NCBI GenBank assembly: GCA_965644295.1
Contig: CBFFRP010000247.1
Location: forward strand, 62,001-126,000
Direction of reading: 5' to 3'
Origin: Paraphysomonas bandaiensis
Taxonomy: Eukaryota; Chrysophyceae
Length of the DNA: 64,000 nt
Below the pieces are notes generated by a model. That model saw only the letters and a list, made by a program, of their open reading frames with translations. It was not told the DNA's origin and did not search any database. The position numbers were made by a program, and so were the translations under genes. Below are positions 44,301 through 55,997 of this stretch, in pieces; position 1 is the first letter of the stretch, and each line of letters starts with the position of its first letter.

Positions 44301-45597
44301 CTGCTGAACAACTGCTTGGCACGAAGCCATACCAACTGTCGTGCCAATCTGTTCCACAAGCAAGCCTACTTCCGAGAACCCGTGATGTTAATTCAAAATT
44401 CAGTGGCTCCAGTGCATATCGAACGTTGTTGAGGAGAGCTATGAACGACATAGATACTGATATGAAGGATAAATTTAGCTTTCCGGATGGTGTGTGCAAA
44501 TGTAGCATCAGTTTGCACTATTACACTGCGTCTGTGTTATTAGCATGTATTGACTGTACGCTAACTGGGGACTTTTGTATCATTGTAGTAGCACGATAGC
44601 CGTAATTGATGTATATATATATATAGGAAATAGTTTCACACAAGACATGGAGTCCAAAATCACTCCACATCCTAATTTCAACCTCGTTGTATTGGATGTT
44701 CACGTTGAGCTCCCTCCAATGGATTATATTCCTCCGCAGAAACTGGCCGAAGAGAAGAAGAAGCGCCACAGTTCGAAGTTAGGATCATCAGATCGTCGCA
44801 AAAGTTCAAAGTCTCAACAAGAAACGCCGCCTGAACAAAAGCCTTTTCACTTTGTTGCTGAGATTCAACAGGTGGTGATTACCTTTTAATTGTTTGGTAG
44901 TGAGCTGAATATATGTTGTGGTTATTTGACAACATGCTTTGTGTATGTACTATGTACGAATTTGATTTTGCTGTGTTTTTAGAGGAAGTCGTTGTGTTGT
45001 ATTTAGATGATAGTATGCGGTTGTAGGTTGTTGGTGTGTATCCCAGCAATGGCGAACGACCTCCTGCAGCAATCGACCTCGGAATGTTTGCATGGTCGAA
45101 TATTACGGGAATGGCCAGCAAATCTGCGGCAATTCGTGATTCCCTTGCAAAGTTAGTCTTTGCACAGTCTACAGATGAAAATGATTCAGGCGACGAAAAG
45201 GCAGATACAGTTAAAAGCAAGCCGGTCACCAGTGAAGATGCTATGACTGCAATGATTTTAGGGAAAAATGAGGAAGAAGAGACAGTACATTGGTCGGCAG
45301 TATCTCATGAAGCCGGTATGCTGTGCTTTATTGCAATTGATATATCTGTATGAATTGTCTTTCTACTATTGCGTGCGATATTGAGGTGCTAGTGCAAATG
45401 TGTCGTGCTTATTTTAGGCGCTTGGATATTTTTTGACTGGTGGTATGTTTGATCTTGTAGGAATATATAAGGCAACGTTTCCAGCCCCAATGAAAAATGA
45501 ATTTCAGTTGCGAGTACTCGGTAAAGCACCATCTAGGGACTTCGTTGACCGAGAGGTCCCAAGGAAAGTGAGAGCGTGGTTAGGATTGAAGTATTGA
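41367..45597 (+). CDS. IQ-motif protein of unknown function, 11 exons
   Basis: Model exons: 41367-41496, 41545-42642, 42723-42868, 42984-43541, 43620-43813, 43865-43981, 44102-44181, 44232-44489, 44627-44871, 45027-45347, 45418-45597. The sum is 3327 bp, 1108 residues, with all junctions GT-AG and in phase. The N-terminus is basic and proline-rich. Four potential zinc ligands follow (KTCTHN... and LLCPMCKL), then a Trp/Arg-rich helical region with an IQ-like calmodulin-binding motif (YIQCRVRGMCTRLRVR). Next are an acidic Ser region, a conserved-looking FPFWFTVSNPAPSARQIYMS and WTHYSEVWKWRNN, and a basic K/S tract. The combination suggests a cytoskeletal or axonemal protein, but I do not recognise the family. 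Individual exon borders, especially introns 6 and 8, are less certain than the overall frame. Confidence 0.7.
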
Positions 45598-46457
45598 CGC
45601 TGTATATTCCAGATTAGTTAGGATTTGAAAATATTTTACATGTTTTTTGCTACCTTTTCACGGCCGACCGAATTGCGTAATACTTTTAATTACCAATCGA
45701 AGGAAGTTTCTGCATCTATTCATACAGCGCGTGGATAGTTAAAAGGTTTTATTTTATTTTGGTAATACAATTTTATTATTCTATACACTACTTGTGAGAG
45801 CATGTCGTATGAATGTAAAAAGTATTGATTGAATTGTTCAATAAATATTACTGCAGCGAGACACAATCCATCAAGGAACACCGCCGTGTTTCTTAGTAAT
45901 TTTCGTAAATCCTAGCGTGTACGTATCAACTGAGATGCTGTATACATAGAAAGAGAACGGTGTATGACTTGTATGCAATTTACACATGGAGCATGGAGAG
46001 CATGATACCGTGTGATACGTGTTGCATGTAGCTGAAGTATAAATTTTATATCTGACAGTTGGATAGCTGGATAGGAGCTCCTCATAAACGTAGACAGCGT
46101 TATAGCAAGAGTAATATAGCCTAAACAATCATTGGTAGTTATTGGTGTATACAGTGTTGAAAAGTGTAGTATAGCTAGCTAGGTGTGGGTCGAGAGTGGA
46201 GTTGTAGTAGAAGCAATGCCGACAAAAGCTAGGATACGTGACGTGTCCACTGAATATAGTCGTATGTAGTCTGTGTATTCAGTGCAGATATCTTAATAAA
46301 ATGTGCATAGTCTGAAAAATAATTTAACACATGGCCACATTCGAAGTGACATTTCGTTGGAGAAGTGGGAATCATGGGGTACTTTATAAAGATATTGTAT
46401 TTCTTAAGCATCACTATTTTCTATTTCATAACATTAACAGAGCCAAAAAGTATCTCA
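45598..46457. other. Spacer between convergent genes
   Basis: Contains the 3' ends of the IQ-motif gene and of the methyltransferase gene. No further gene or repeat was recognised. Confidence 0.5.
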
Positions 46458-46999
46458 TCATATAACGTATTTATAAGCAACTAAACTATCGGACGATCTG
46501 AAAGTTTCCTGTGGTATCCATCCCTTTACCTGAAACTAATAATAGAAATCATTATACACATAATGTCACTTAAATAAACAAACTTACTCCTATTGATACC
46601 ACAACAGTTCCTGGACAACACTCTGATATAAGCTTATCTTTCATCTTGATGTGTCCCACTCTTGACAGATACACGATCACGACTGTGAAATATCGTAAAT
46701 TACATACAGAAAAGTCCGCCAATATAAGATGAAGATATGTCTGTATATTCCCCTATATGGCTGTTAGTATAGAGGGGCTTAGAGGACAAGAGGGACCTGT
46801 TTAATGCGGTGTGTAGCGGTAGATATCCTCTCAGTGTCCATATCCACACCCCAGCAGTGACATGAGAACCTATCGGCTATATGATACAACCATCGACCAT
46901 CTCCACATCCAAGATCAATTACTGTATCAGATGTAGAGAGATGAAGACTATCAAGGACACTGTATGGTATATATATGTATATGTGAGTTGATGTGTTGC

Positions 47000-47031
<32 letters not shown>

Positions 47032-47338
47032 TGTATGTATGTATGTACGTATGTGTGTATGTATGTATGTATGTATGTATGTATGTATGTATGTATGTAT
47101 GTATGTATGTATGTATGTATGTATGTATGTATGTATGTATGTATGTATGTATGTATGTATGTATGTATGTATGTATGTATATGCATGTGTATGCATGTGT
47201 ATGCATGTGTATGTATACTTACAGGGATATTAAGTCACTTGGAGTGGGAGAGATGGGAGCCACACGACCACACTCCCATTTATTCCTCTCATCTTCGGCG
47301 TACTTTAGAAGACTTTGTAGAAATATTGACTTCTTCAT
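46458..47338 (-). CDS. Class I SAM-dependent methyltransferase
   Basis: Model exons: 47338-47223, 46959-46797, 46740-46588, 46535-46458; introns 263, 56 and 52 bp, GT-AG and phase-consistent; 169 residues. Motif I VIDLGCGDGRW is followed by an acidic GVDMD (SAM ribose binding), LILADFSV, VIVYLSRVG, and PGTVVVSIGFQVKGW. This series matches small methyltransferases of the FAM173/ATPSCKMT-like type, in which V-S-x-x-F-x-x-x-x-W ends the fold. The substrate, possibly a lysine side chain, is inferred from that resemblance only. Unusually, the first intron consists almost entirely of a (CATA)n microsatellite. The start codon lies about 40 bp from another such array. Confidence 0.8.
47003..47212. 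repeat. (TATG)n microsatellite inside a methyltransferase intron
   Basis: About 180 bp of TATG units with two interruptions near 47046-47054, followed by three ATGCATGTGT units. The array fills intron 1 (47222-46960) of the methyltransferase gene. Confidence 0.95.
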
Positions 47339-47376
47339 ACCTATCGAAGTGATATATATGAGTGAGATACGAGCAT

Positions 47377-47805
47377 GTGTGTATGTATGTATGTATGTAT
47401 GTATGTATGTATGTATGTATGTATGTATGTATGTATGTATGTATGTATGTATGTATGTATGTATGTATGTATGTATGTATGTATGTATGTATGTATGTAT
47501 GTATGTATGTATGTATGTATGTATGTATGTATGTATGTATGTATGTATGTATGTATGTATGTATGTATGTATGTATGTATGTATGTATGTATGTATGTAT
47601 GTATGTATGTATGTATGTATGTATGTATGTATGTATGTATGTATGTATGTATGTATGTATGTATGTATGTACGTATGTATGTATGTATGTATGTATGTAT
47701 GTATGTATGTATGTATGTATGTATGTATGTATGTATGTATGTATGTATGTATGTATGTATGTATGTATGTATGTATGTATGTATGTATGTATGTATGTAT
47801 GTATG
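47377..47805. repeat. (TATG)n microsatellite between divergent genes
   Basis: About 430 bp, nearly pure, with one ACGT variant near 47671. It occupies most of the space between the methyltransferase start (47338, -) and the coatomer gamma start (47987, +). Confidence 0.98.
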
Positions 47806-47986
47806 CAGGTAGGTATGCGGAGCAGTACTGTGGTGTGTGTGTGTATGTATGTACAGTATGTGGGGGGGTGTAGTGTGTGTTGTAATTATGTGTTTGTGTA
47901 TGGTGTTAGTTCATATCATAACACTCCATTGTATGGCCTTCACCAATAAAGGCTCAAGACATTCCCACTCCACCCCTATATCCCAC

Positions 47987-50894
47987 ATGATTGACGACGG
48001 GGACAGCATGCAGAAGCCCCTAGCGGCAACTCTCATTCAAGAGTTTCAGAACTTGAAAGATAAGTTTAAAGAGGACGATGAGTATGATCGAGGTGCACTA
48101 TATATCCCCCATATTACCTTATTATAACACCTTTATATCCTTTAGATGCCCCTTATATGCATCTTGAGAAAGCTACTGTACTTCAAGAGTGTCGAGTGTT
48201 TCATGATGCCTCTGTTGTTACACAGAACCCACGCAGATGTTGTCTCCTCATCACTAAACTGTTGTTTCTTCTCGTAAAAGGAGATACTTTCTCATCGTCT
48301 GAAATTACTGAGGTGTTTTTTGGGGTCACGAAGCTTTTTCAATCTTCTGATGTAAATCTTCGTCGCATGATGTATCTGTTCATCAAAGAAGTCGCGCAGA
48401 CATGCAATCCGGATGACGTTATAATTGTCACCAGCTCTCTGACTAAAGATATGAACACAGGCGAAGACCTATACCGCGCTAATTCTATGAGAGTATTGGC
48501 TAAGATCATTGACGCTGCAATGTTGGGCGCGATAGAGCGATACCTTAAGCAGGCTATAGTTGACAGAAACGCTTTTGTTGCGTCATCCGCGTTGATGGCT
48601 GGGCTACAGCTCTTCCGCACCTGTCCGGATGTGGTTCGGCGCTGGATAAATGAAGTTCAAGAGGCAGTCACCTCTGTGAATGACATGGTACAGTACCATG
48701 CCCTTTCTCTGCTGTACAATATCAAGCAGCACGACCGCCTGGCTGTGTCCAAGACGGTGCAACAGCTTTCCAAGGGATCTCTTCGCTCACCCTTGGCGAC
48801 GTGTTTGCTGATTCGATACACCAGTGGTCTTCTTCGAGAAGATATGAGTTCCACGAATGCGCGTAGTTCTTACCAGTTCCTCGAGAACTGTTTGAGACAC
48901 AAAAGCGACATGGTCATTTACGAAGCTGCCAAAGCGATATGTAATCTACCTGGTGTAGAGGCCTCTGACCTGAACCCAGCTATTACAGTGCTGCAACTTT
49001 TTCTTTCATCTTCTAAGTCCTCTCTACGATTTGCGGCCATACGCACCCTTAGTGAGGTGGCGACTCGTCACCCGTCTAGTTTGGCGAAGTGTAATGATGA
49101 TATGGAGGGCCTGGTGGGCGACTCCAACCGGTCTATCGCCACGCTGGCCATTACCACTCTTCTCAAGACAGGCAGCGAGTCTAGCATTGAGCGATTGATG
49201 AAACAAATTTCCTCATTCATGACAGAAATTGGGGATGAATTCAAAGTGGTTGTTGTGCAGGCTGTGCGTGAACTGTGTATCAAGTACCCAGCGAAAAACA
49301 GAGTTCTTGTGGGATTCCTTGCTACTTTCCTAAGAGAGGAGGGAGGCTTTGATTTCAAGAAGAGTATCGTGGACAGTATCCTGGACTTGATGCAGTCTAT
49401 TCCAGAGACAAAGGAAACTTCGCTTCTTCATTTATGTGAATTCATTGAGGATTGTGAATTCGGTGAACTGATAGTTCAAGTCATGCATGTTCTCGGCCGA
49501 GTAGGCCCGACTACCAATGCACCATCCCGCTATATCCGATTTATTTTCAACCGCGTGATATTGGAGAATGCCGCTGTGCGTGCAGCAGCAGTGAGCACTC
49601 TCGGTTCGTTTGCTACTCGCCTTCCTGAGTTACGTCCCTCCATCATCATTCTCTTGAAGCGATCGCTCAGTGATGACGATGATGAGGTGCGTGATCGTGC
49701 CGCGGTTCTGCTCAAGACATTCGAAGGCCGCGAAGGTGGTGATGATTCGGAGGAGAAAACAGCTAAGGAAAGCAACGCACTGCATTTTCTGTTGGAAGAG
49801 CCTTTACCTATGTCTTTCGCTGCTCTTGATCGTTCCGTTAGAGCATACATGTCCCACCCCTCTGCTGCCACAGATTCTCGACCAGTTTCCCTTTCGTTGC
49901 TGCCCATTATAGAGGACCCTTATTCTCAGACTTCTACTACCAAGGCTAGCACCTCAGGTAGGTCTATTGGTAGTGCAGTGGCAGCCAACAAGTCTGGTGG
50001 TGCAACGCAAGGGGAGACTGAAGTTAGTGCTGATCCTGCGAGTGCCCTTTACAAAATCCCTGAGCTGGCTCATCTCGGCAGAGCCTTCCGTTCCACTAAA
50101 GAGACAGCTCTTACTGAGTCTGAGATGGAGTATGTTGTCTCCTGTGTGAAACACATATTCGATACGCATGTTGTACTGCAGTTTAACGTTGTAAACACCA
50201 TTGATGACCAGCGCCTTCTTGACGTTGGAGTGGCTGTGGACCTTTCTGATGAAGAGTCCTATAGTTTGGAGAGTGAGGTGCGTGCTCCTGTGGCGAAGTA
50301 TGGGGATACTGCCCATTGTTACGTGTGTATTGCCCGAGCGGAGGACACAGACCCTGGGGCGTCTTGTACCGTTTCGTGCGAGCTTCGTTTCCGTGTTGTG
50401 CAGGTTGATCCGACAACAGGCGAGGTGGAGGGAGATGAAGATGGCTACGAAGAGGAGTATGCCCTTGAGGCGGTTGATATCAACACCAATGACTTTATGG
50501 CCAAGGTTTCCTTTCCAGACTTCCGTCGATCATGGTATTACATCAGTCTATTTTTATGTGTTTTTTCGTAATCAGTTCTTGTAGGGAGCAGATCGGTAAT
50601 GATGGTGAAGTACTAGAGAAGTTTGCTCTTCAGATCAAAAAGCTCCCGGAAGCGGTGGTGGCAGTTGTGGACTTTCTGGGCATGCAGCCCTGTGATGGTA
50701 CCGGATCTGTGTCCGACTCGTCTTTGAAGAGCAAGTCTCATACGCTGCATCTCACTGGCATGTTTTTGGGTAATGTCTCTGTACTGGTTCGTGCTCAACT
50801 GCAGCTCGATGACACTGCAGGTGTCGTACTCAAGATGGCAGTTAGGTCGGATAAAAAGGAAGTGAGTCAAATGGTGGCAGAATGCATTCGTTAA
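47987..50894 (+). CDS. COPG: Coatomer subunit gamma (COPI)
   Basis: Model exons: 47987-48092, 48146-50534, 50585-50894, with GT-AG introns of 53 and 50 bp; 934 residues, slightly longer than animal gamma-COP (about 870). The N-terminal two-thirds is an adaptin/HEAT solenoid starting LEKATVLQECRVFHD. A Ser/Thr-rich hinge follows. The C-terminal appendage carries the family's conserved LTESEMEYVVSCVKH, DPTTGEVEGDEDGYEEEY and FLGMQPC. It is a core subunit of the COPI coat that binds Arf1 and cargo tails for retrograde Golgi-ER transport. Single-copy housekeeping gene; the start is supported by exon 1 encoding the DEYDRDAPYMHLEKA junction typical of the family. Confidence 0.97.
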
Positions 50895-51568
50895 GCTTTG
50901 AGAGTGTACGTTGTGAAGGAAGCTTCGCTGTAGGGATGGGTTGTGTACATTAGAATGAATAAGCCAGTTTGATCGTAATTATAAAGTAGTACATCCTGAA
51001 AAAGTCTGATAGTTCTAATATACATAGCCGTCTACAACATGATATGCTTCACTAGTTCGTAGTCTACCTGCTTGTAGTACTAATACATGTTCGTGTGAAA
51101 GAAAACAAACTGATTTTATGTCCGTAAATATCAATATTCTACATATAAGCAACGCGCTGGTCTAAATACGAAATCTGAATGGTAATGAAAATAGAAATGA
51201 TAATGTAGCTTTATTCAAGTTCGTGGGATTCGATTACCGTGGTATTATTTTAATGCCTAGTATATGTCTGTTAGCAATACAATCACACTTCAAAAGTTGA
51301 CGGCAGCTAAATTTTATATACTGTGATTTTAGATGCGCTTAAATAGGTCGGCATCACTAATGTGCTAATGTGATACTGATACTGCTAATCGCGACGAGTA
51401 AGCTGAAGTGTTTTAGAGCTGCCACGTAATAAAGAGCTTATCACAAACATGACGCTAATTGAGTGAATACAGATACTGATATTAAGTTATCACGACTTGC
51501 AGTGAACAGTGCACTCATTCATAATTGCAATTGGTATCAAAAACAAACAAATCAAATACTGTAACACA
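50895..51568. other. Spacer
   Basis: AT-rich sequence between the ends of coatomer gamma (+) and the small membrane protein gene (-). No gene or repeat seen. Confidence 0.5.
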
Positions 51569-51844
51569 TTAAATTTCATCATCACTAGTGGGTATCTTTG
51601 AATTCTTTTTATATTTCTTACATAACGGTACAGTGCCATCATCTCTGCGTGTGACAACGACGACATGAAACATTTCATCATTGATTGGAGGGGGGCTTAA
51701 GTCCACACCCATGCAATGGCCCAGCTTGATAAGCAAGCCGTTCGTATACATGTATCGTAAGCCGATAACGATGAGTGTTAAGATGAGGAATATACCGAAT
51801 CCAAGTGCGGTATATTCCTCTTGTTTGACAGTTGGTTGAGTCAT
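51569..51844 (-). CDS. Small single-pass membrane protein
   Basis: A 91-residue frame from the ATG at 51844. One clear transmembrane helix (about 14-31, LGFGIFLILTLIVIGLRY) follows a short polar N-terminus, and a basic, Pro-containing cytoplasmic-type tail follows the helix. The family is not recognised. The ATG and the well-formed helix support it being real, though it is short. Confidence 0.5.
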   Translation of the reverse strand: MTQPTVKQEEYTALGFGIFLILTLIVIGLRYMYTNGLLIKLGHCMGVDLSPPPINDEMFHVVVVTRRDDGTVPLCKKYKKNSKIPTSDDEI

Positions 51845-52539
51845 GTGATGGATAGACAGTTATGTGATGTGATTGACCCTCACTGTGATGCTATGAGTGG
51901 AGGGGAGAGATAAGATAACACCTGCACGATACAGCAGATGGAGTTGTGAGTTATATTAACTGTCTCTGTCTGTCTCTGTCTATGTATGTATGTATGTCCC
52001 TCAGCTCTCAGCTCTCAGCATATGATTTCAATTAAACACATGCGAGTCTAAAAACTAGGAAATGTATATAAAAATACACAGATATATATATAAAATACAG
52101 ATATATATATCTATAAAACATAGAAATATATATAAAATACACAGAAATAAGTATATGGACATATAAAATATAGGCTTTTTTCATTGAGATTTCTGTATGA
52201 GGCTCTCTGTATACTCCTACTGTATATGTCTACTACACTCCAACCTATCCAATGAATGGGCTTCTAATGGATAAGCTACTATATGATTGGCTATTAGGAC
52301 TGTTACTGGTCGTGAGTATTGGAATATGTATGTACATAGGCTTAGAACTGATACATGCAGGACTGATATAAGATTTATCTGTAAACCCCCATGACTCTAT
52401 TGCTTGACTAGGCAATCATCGGGATGCATATCCGCATTGTCTGTCCGAAGATATACGTGTATATACGTTCATATAATCGGCCATTGCTTTTCACTGCACG
52501 GCTACACGCTTACTGTGTTATACAACAGTAAATACACTC

Positions 52540-53006
52540 TGCCCCATTCCAAGGGCGTGGCCATAGTGTAGATATAGCACTGATTCCACCACCCGCCTAC
52601 TTGTGTACCAACGTAGCTGACCGCATAGGTCACGCGCAGATTTTGTTGCCGCCCCACCTGTGTTCACGTTTGCTATGATTACGCGGGATTTCTCATTGCT
52701 ATGTATGACTTTTATATATGTAATTCGCGCAGATTCTAGTAGGACCATGTGTATCTTCCCATTATTACCTAACAAAGATTACGCGGAGCTTATCGTGACC
52801 ATGCATGACTCAGTATAGGTCTAGTGTGAGAATGAGCGGGGTTTCTCGTAGTCTCATACAGGATATGCAAGTATAGTGTAGATCTAGCTAGAGCTTTCTT
52901 GGTGCCGACACACAAAGAATACGCTGAGATTTTTATTTATAATCTATACGTTACTTAGCTTAGTCAACACTAGCACTTCACTAAGGTACGCTCTCGGAAT
53001 GGGGCA
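52540..53006. mobile_element. Short inverted-repeat element (MITE-like)
   Basis: Starts TGCCCCATTCCAAGGGCGT and ends with the complement of TGCCCCATTCCGAGAGCGT, so the ends are inverted repeats of 19 bp with two differences. It is 467 bp long without coding capacity. No target duplication was found. Internal stretches recur near 54940-55030, 56200-56730 and 59590-59884. Confidence 0.65.
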
Positions 53007-53107
53007 CCCCCCGCTAGTCTATTCCAGAATACAGTTCATAAGTTGAAAGCATAAACTTCTTTTTTAATCACGATGTAACAGCGTGTAAATTAAAAATCTA
53101 TTAATGA

Positions 53108-53157
53108 AAAATGTCCCAGCAATTATAGTGGCGTTACCATTAACGGTTACCAGGCCC
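53108..53157. repeat. Right-end fragment of the 12005-12608 MITE family
   Basis: Reads ...aattatagtggcgttacc, attaacggttaccaggccctg. It corresponds to the last part of the MITE at 12005-12608 with an internal deletion; no matching left end is nearby. Confidence 0.65.
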
Positions 53158-53547
53158 TGGAAGATATAACTAAAAGAAATATTATTTCAGTATAAGTGTT
53201 GTATGACTTCCAAACTTGGTATATAGTATATCAATTGGGAAAGTGTTACGAGGGACGAGTGGACCATGTAGAATAGTAGGAAAGAGTTTAATTCAAATAA
53301 ATGTTCATTTACATCTACAATAGCGCTCATTTTTTTACTTCTTAAGAGTATCATGCTGTGATACTCTTAAGAAGTACATTGTTATCGGAAACAGTATGGA
53401 AAAGTATAATGTACGCACTTCAGCTCACTTCAGCTTTCCACATGAATGTTACGTCATAATAACATTACTTAGCATGAAACACCAAAATGTAGTTTACTCC
53501 CAAGAAAATAATCTTACTAATTGCTCTTTAAAAATGCTAAATCAAAA

Positions 53548-54630
53548 CTACAAATCGAGTTTCTTCAAATTGACGCTCCTTTCCAGCCACTTGATGCCGT
53601 GATTACGAACCCTTTCGAAAAAAGACTCATATATCGGCATAATGCATCTTTTGGGCAAGTTACATAGTAACCCATTTCCAACAACGAACACAATTTTGAT
53701 TAAAATCACCACAACATTGTACATTAATGTCAGGACGAGAATAATAAACGGAGAAAATACCACATTAAAGCAGAAGAACGTGATAAGGTTTTCATTCTCG
53801 TTATCATCATCTTCGTAACCATTGTCATCCCCCTCCTCGTCGTCATAATAAGTAAGGAGGTAATTCGCCACCAAGAACGTGCATTGCACAAGCCAAGCAG
53901 CATAAAGACCGTGTGTATATGATGTCCGAGGTATTGCTGCATGGCGGTATTTCTTACTCCATACACTCTTATATAACATAATTTTAATGTCAGCACGATG
54001 TTGCTCAAGATATCCACAGAGAAAATCCGGAATATTCTCAACCTCATGTACTTTTCCTTCTTCAGCAACGGATAATACCACATGAGCTTGATGCGTCAGT
54101 GATGCCTTCAAAAACACATTACTGTCTGATATATTCTCCTCTCGAAACGTCAGTGCACATCTCCAAACAATATTAATGGGCATTCTAACAAAGAAAAACA
54201 AAAGAATGTCAAGAAATATGTGGATAACTCCGATGACAGCACCAACAGCAGTTACAGTAACCCACGCCTGTCTGCTCACATTCGAATTCATATACAGCGC
54301 AAAGAAGACAATATCCAGTATCACCAGCACGCCAAAGAAACCACTGTACGTATAGTATCGGGAGGCTTGCGACCAGGCATCTAGAAACCATACATGATAA
54401 GGAGTGAGATAGACACTGAGTAGTTGTGGGCCCAGTGTGGTGGCGTAGATGCAGTGGTAGAGGTAGCGGGTGTGCCAGGCGTATGTAGAGTATAGAGTTA
54501 CATCTACACTAGTGTCAGTAACTCTTATACTGCTACTCACACCACCTTCGGCTTGTACTAGTGATGATGTATCCATATTTTCTATATGGAATGCATTAAT
54601 AGAGCAGAGGACTGACAATGCAAGCACCAC
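53548..54630 (-). CDS. Multi-pass membrane protein, 5' end unresolved
   Basis: The frame encodes about 360 residues. It begins with a signal-like hydrophobic run (VVVLALSVLCSINA) that has no ATG; the first in-frame ATG is 54576. So either a small upstream exon supplies the start or the signal peptide is not used. At least five membrane segments follow, including GFFGVLVILDIVFFALYM, a long pair around VIGVIHIFLDILLFFF, and a terminal pair split by an acidic loop (DDEEGDDNGYEDDDNENEN). FVRMPINIVW faintly recalls the TAPINLVV segment of the polycystin-like protein at 13196-23468. Function unknown. Confidence 0.6.
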   Translation of the reverse strand: MVLALSVLCSINAFHIENMDTSSLVQAEGGVSSSIRVTDTSVDVTLYSTYAWHTRYLYHCIYATTLGPQLLSVYLTPYHVWFLDAWSQASRYYTYSGFFGVLVILDIVFFALYMNSNVSRQAWVTVTAVGAVIGVIHIFLDILLFFFVRMPINIVWRCALTFREENISDSNVFLKASLTHQAHVVLSVAEEGKVHEVENIPDFLCGYLEQHRADIKIMLYKSVWSKKYRHAAIPRTSYTHGLYAAWLVQCTFLVANYLLTYYDDEEGDDNGYEDDDNENENLITFFCFNVVFSPFIILVLTLMYNVVVILIKIVFVVGNGLLCNLPKRCIMPIYESFFERVRNHGIKWLERSVNLKKLDL

Positions 54631-54651
54631 AACAGCACGACAGTAACCGTA

Positions 54652-55400
54652 TCTTTATATCCATCTACAGTACATATAAATATATGGTAATTTTGCTGAA
54701 ACTTTCCTTTTTTCTTAGAAAAGTGCAGTTTTCAGGCAATAAAAAGGGTGAAAAAGTTAATATTTGGATGAGAAATTGCTGTACGGTATCTACGAATGTG
54801 ATGCAGGAGTTGTACGATATTTCCAGGATACGTCCCTCCATTGTGCGTACTTTTGTATATTGTACTTCACTACATACTACTTGTATACAAGAGTACAGGA
54901 CGTATGGTACGTGGTGGTGATTTCTCAACTGCCAGGACGATTCAAGTCTAGCGTAGACTTAGCTGAAGCTTGCATGTCACCACACAACACAAAGAATATA
55001 CATTGCTAACAATCTATGCATTGCTTACAGGGTATATCGAGAGAGTGTGTGTCTGCTAGCAGACTGTAGCACATATGTTGCTCTCCATGATCAATGGGTT
55101 GACTGTGTATATCCGTATATATGCATGAGAATGACTGTGGATCAATAATTTCACCTTCATTGTGTTCTACATATAAGCATCTTGCAATATGGATTCGGAT
55201 TTATGGAGAAGAACATGCACCAAAAGGTGCAGTACGTCATTCGTGACCATGTTGATACCGAGACTACTTTAAGGTTGTTATCCGACTATTGTTTTCTTTG
55301 GCATATTATTCATGGAAGTTGCTGCATTGATCTATTGGAATCTACTGCTAGCAACTGATTTATGGCTTTACTCCTAATATACGAATAATTTACATGAAGC
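54652..55400. other. Spacer with repeat fragment
   Basis: No credible gene. About 54944-55030 is similar to the internal part of the inverted-repeat element at 52870-52960 (tagcgtagacttagctgaag, then cacaaagaatata). Confidence 0.45.
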
Positions 55401-55408
55401 CTGAGTGA

Positions 55409-55997
55409 GTGGGCTTGTGGGTGTATGAGTTATATGCAAAACGGCCCAGCCAACACTCATACATGCTGGACCTGGAGTTGCAGTATGCGATAGCTGATCG
55501 TGGAGTCTATTCCTGTCAGCGCTGTAGTAGAACACTGGGGCAAATTATCCACCCCTTTAATTCTACACGAACGAGTAGCACTGTTCTTGTATCGCCTCGT
55601 ATTTTTTGATGGAGCTGCAAGAGAGGGACCTGAGGAAGACAGTAAAATATATCGGGGCTATGAATCCACAGCGCTTCCAGCGCTCACTCGTAAAGTTCGT
55701 AGAGATGTCAATGTGCGAGGACAGTGGAATCAGCAGCGTAAAAAAGTCATAGTTCATTCCTTTACCAAGGAAGGAAAGGAAAGAAGTATACCACCTTATC
55801 CAATGCTTATCATAGATCAACTACGGAGTCTACCGCCAAATCAGTGTATGGTAAGATGTTTGCAGCATGTAATGTATTTAATTCCCAGATTTAAAATAGG
55901 ATATGGCTTGATCGGCATGTTAGTGGAAGGCATCTGGGCGAAAATGGAAAGCTCGGCTGTGTATTCAAAAATACATTCAATGCGTATTCTAATATAA
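55409..55997 (+). CDS. Unrecognised open frames, possibly one broken or spliced gene
   Basis: Two overlapping frames. 55409-55609 includes a CxxC (SCQRCSRTLG). 55500-55997 encodes 165 residues with a basic, globular-looking composition (FTKEGKERSIPPYPMLIIDQLRSLPPNQCM). The longer frame lacks an upstream ATG, so a frameshift or an intron joining the two is possible. No family recognised. Confidence 0.3.
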
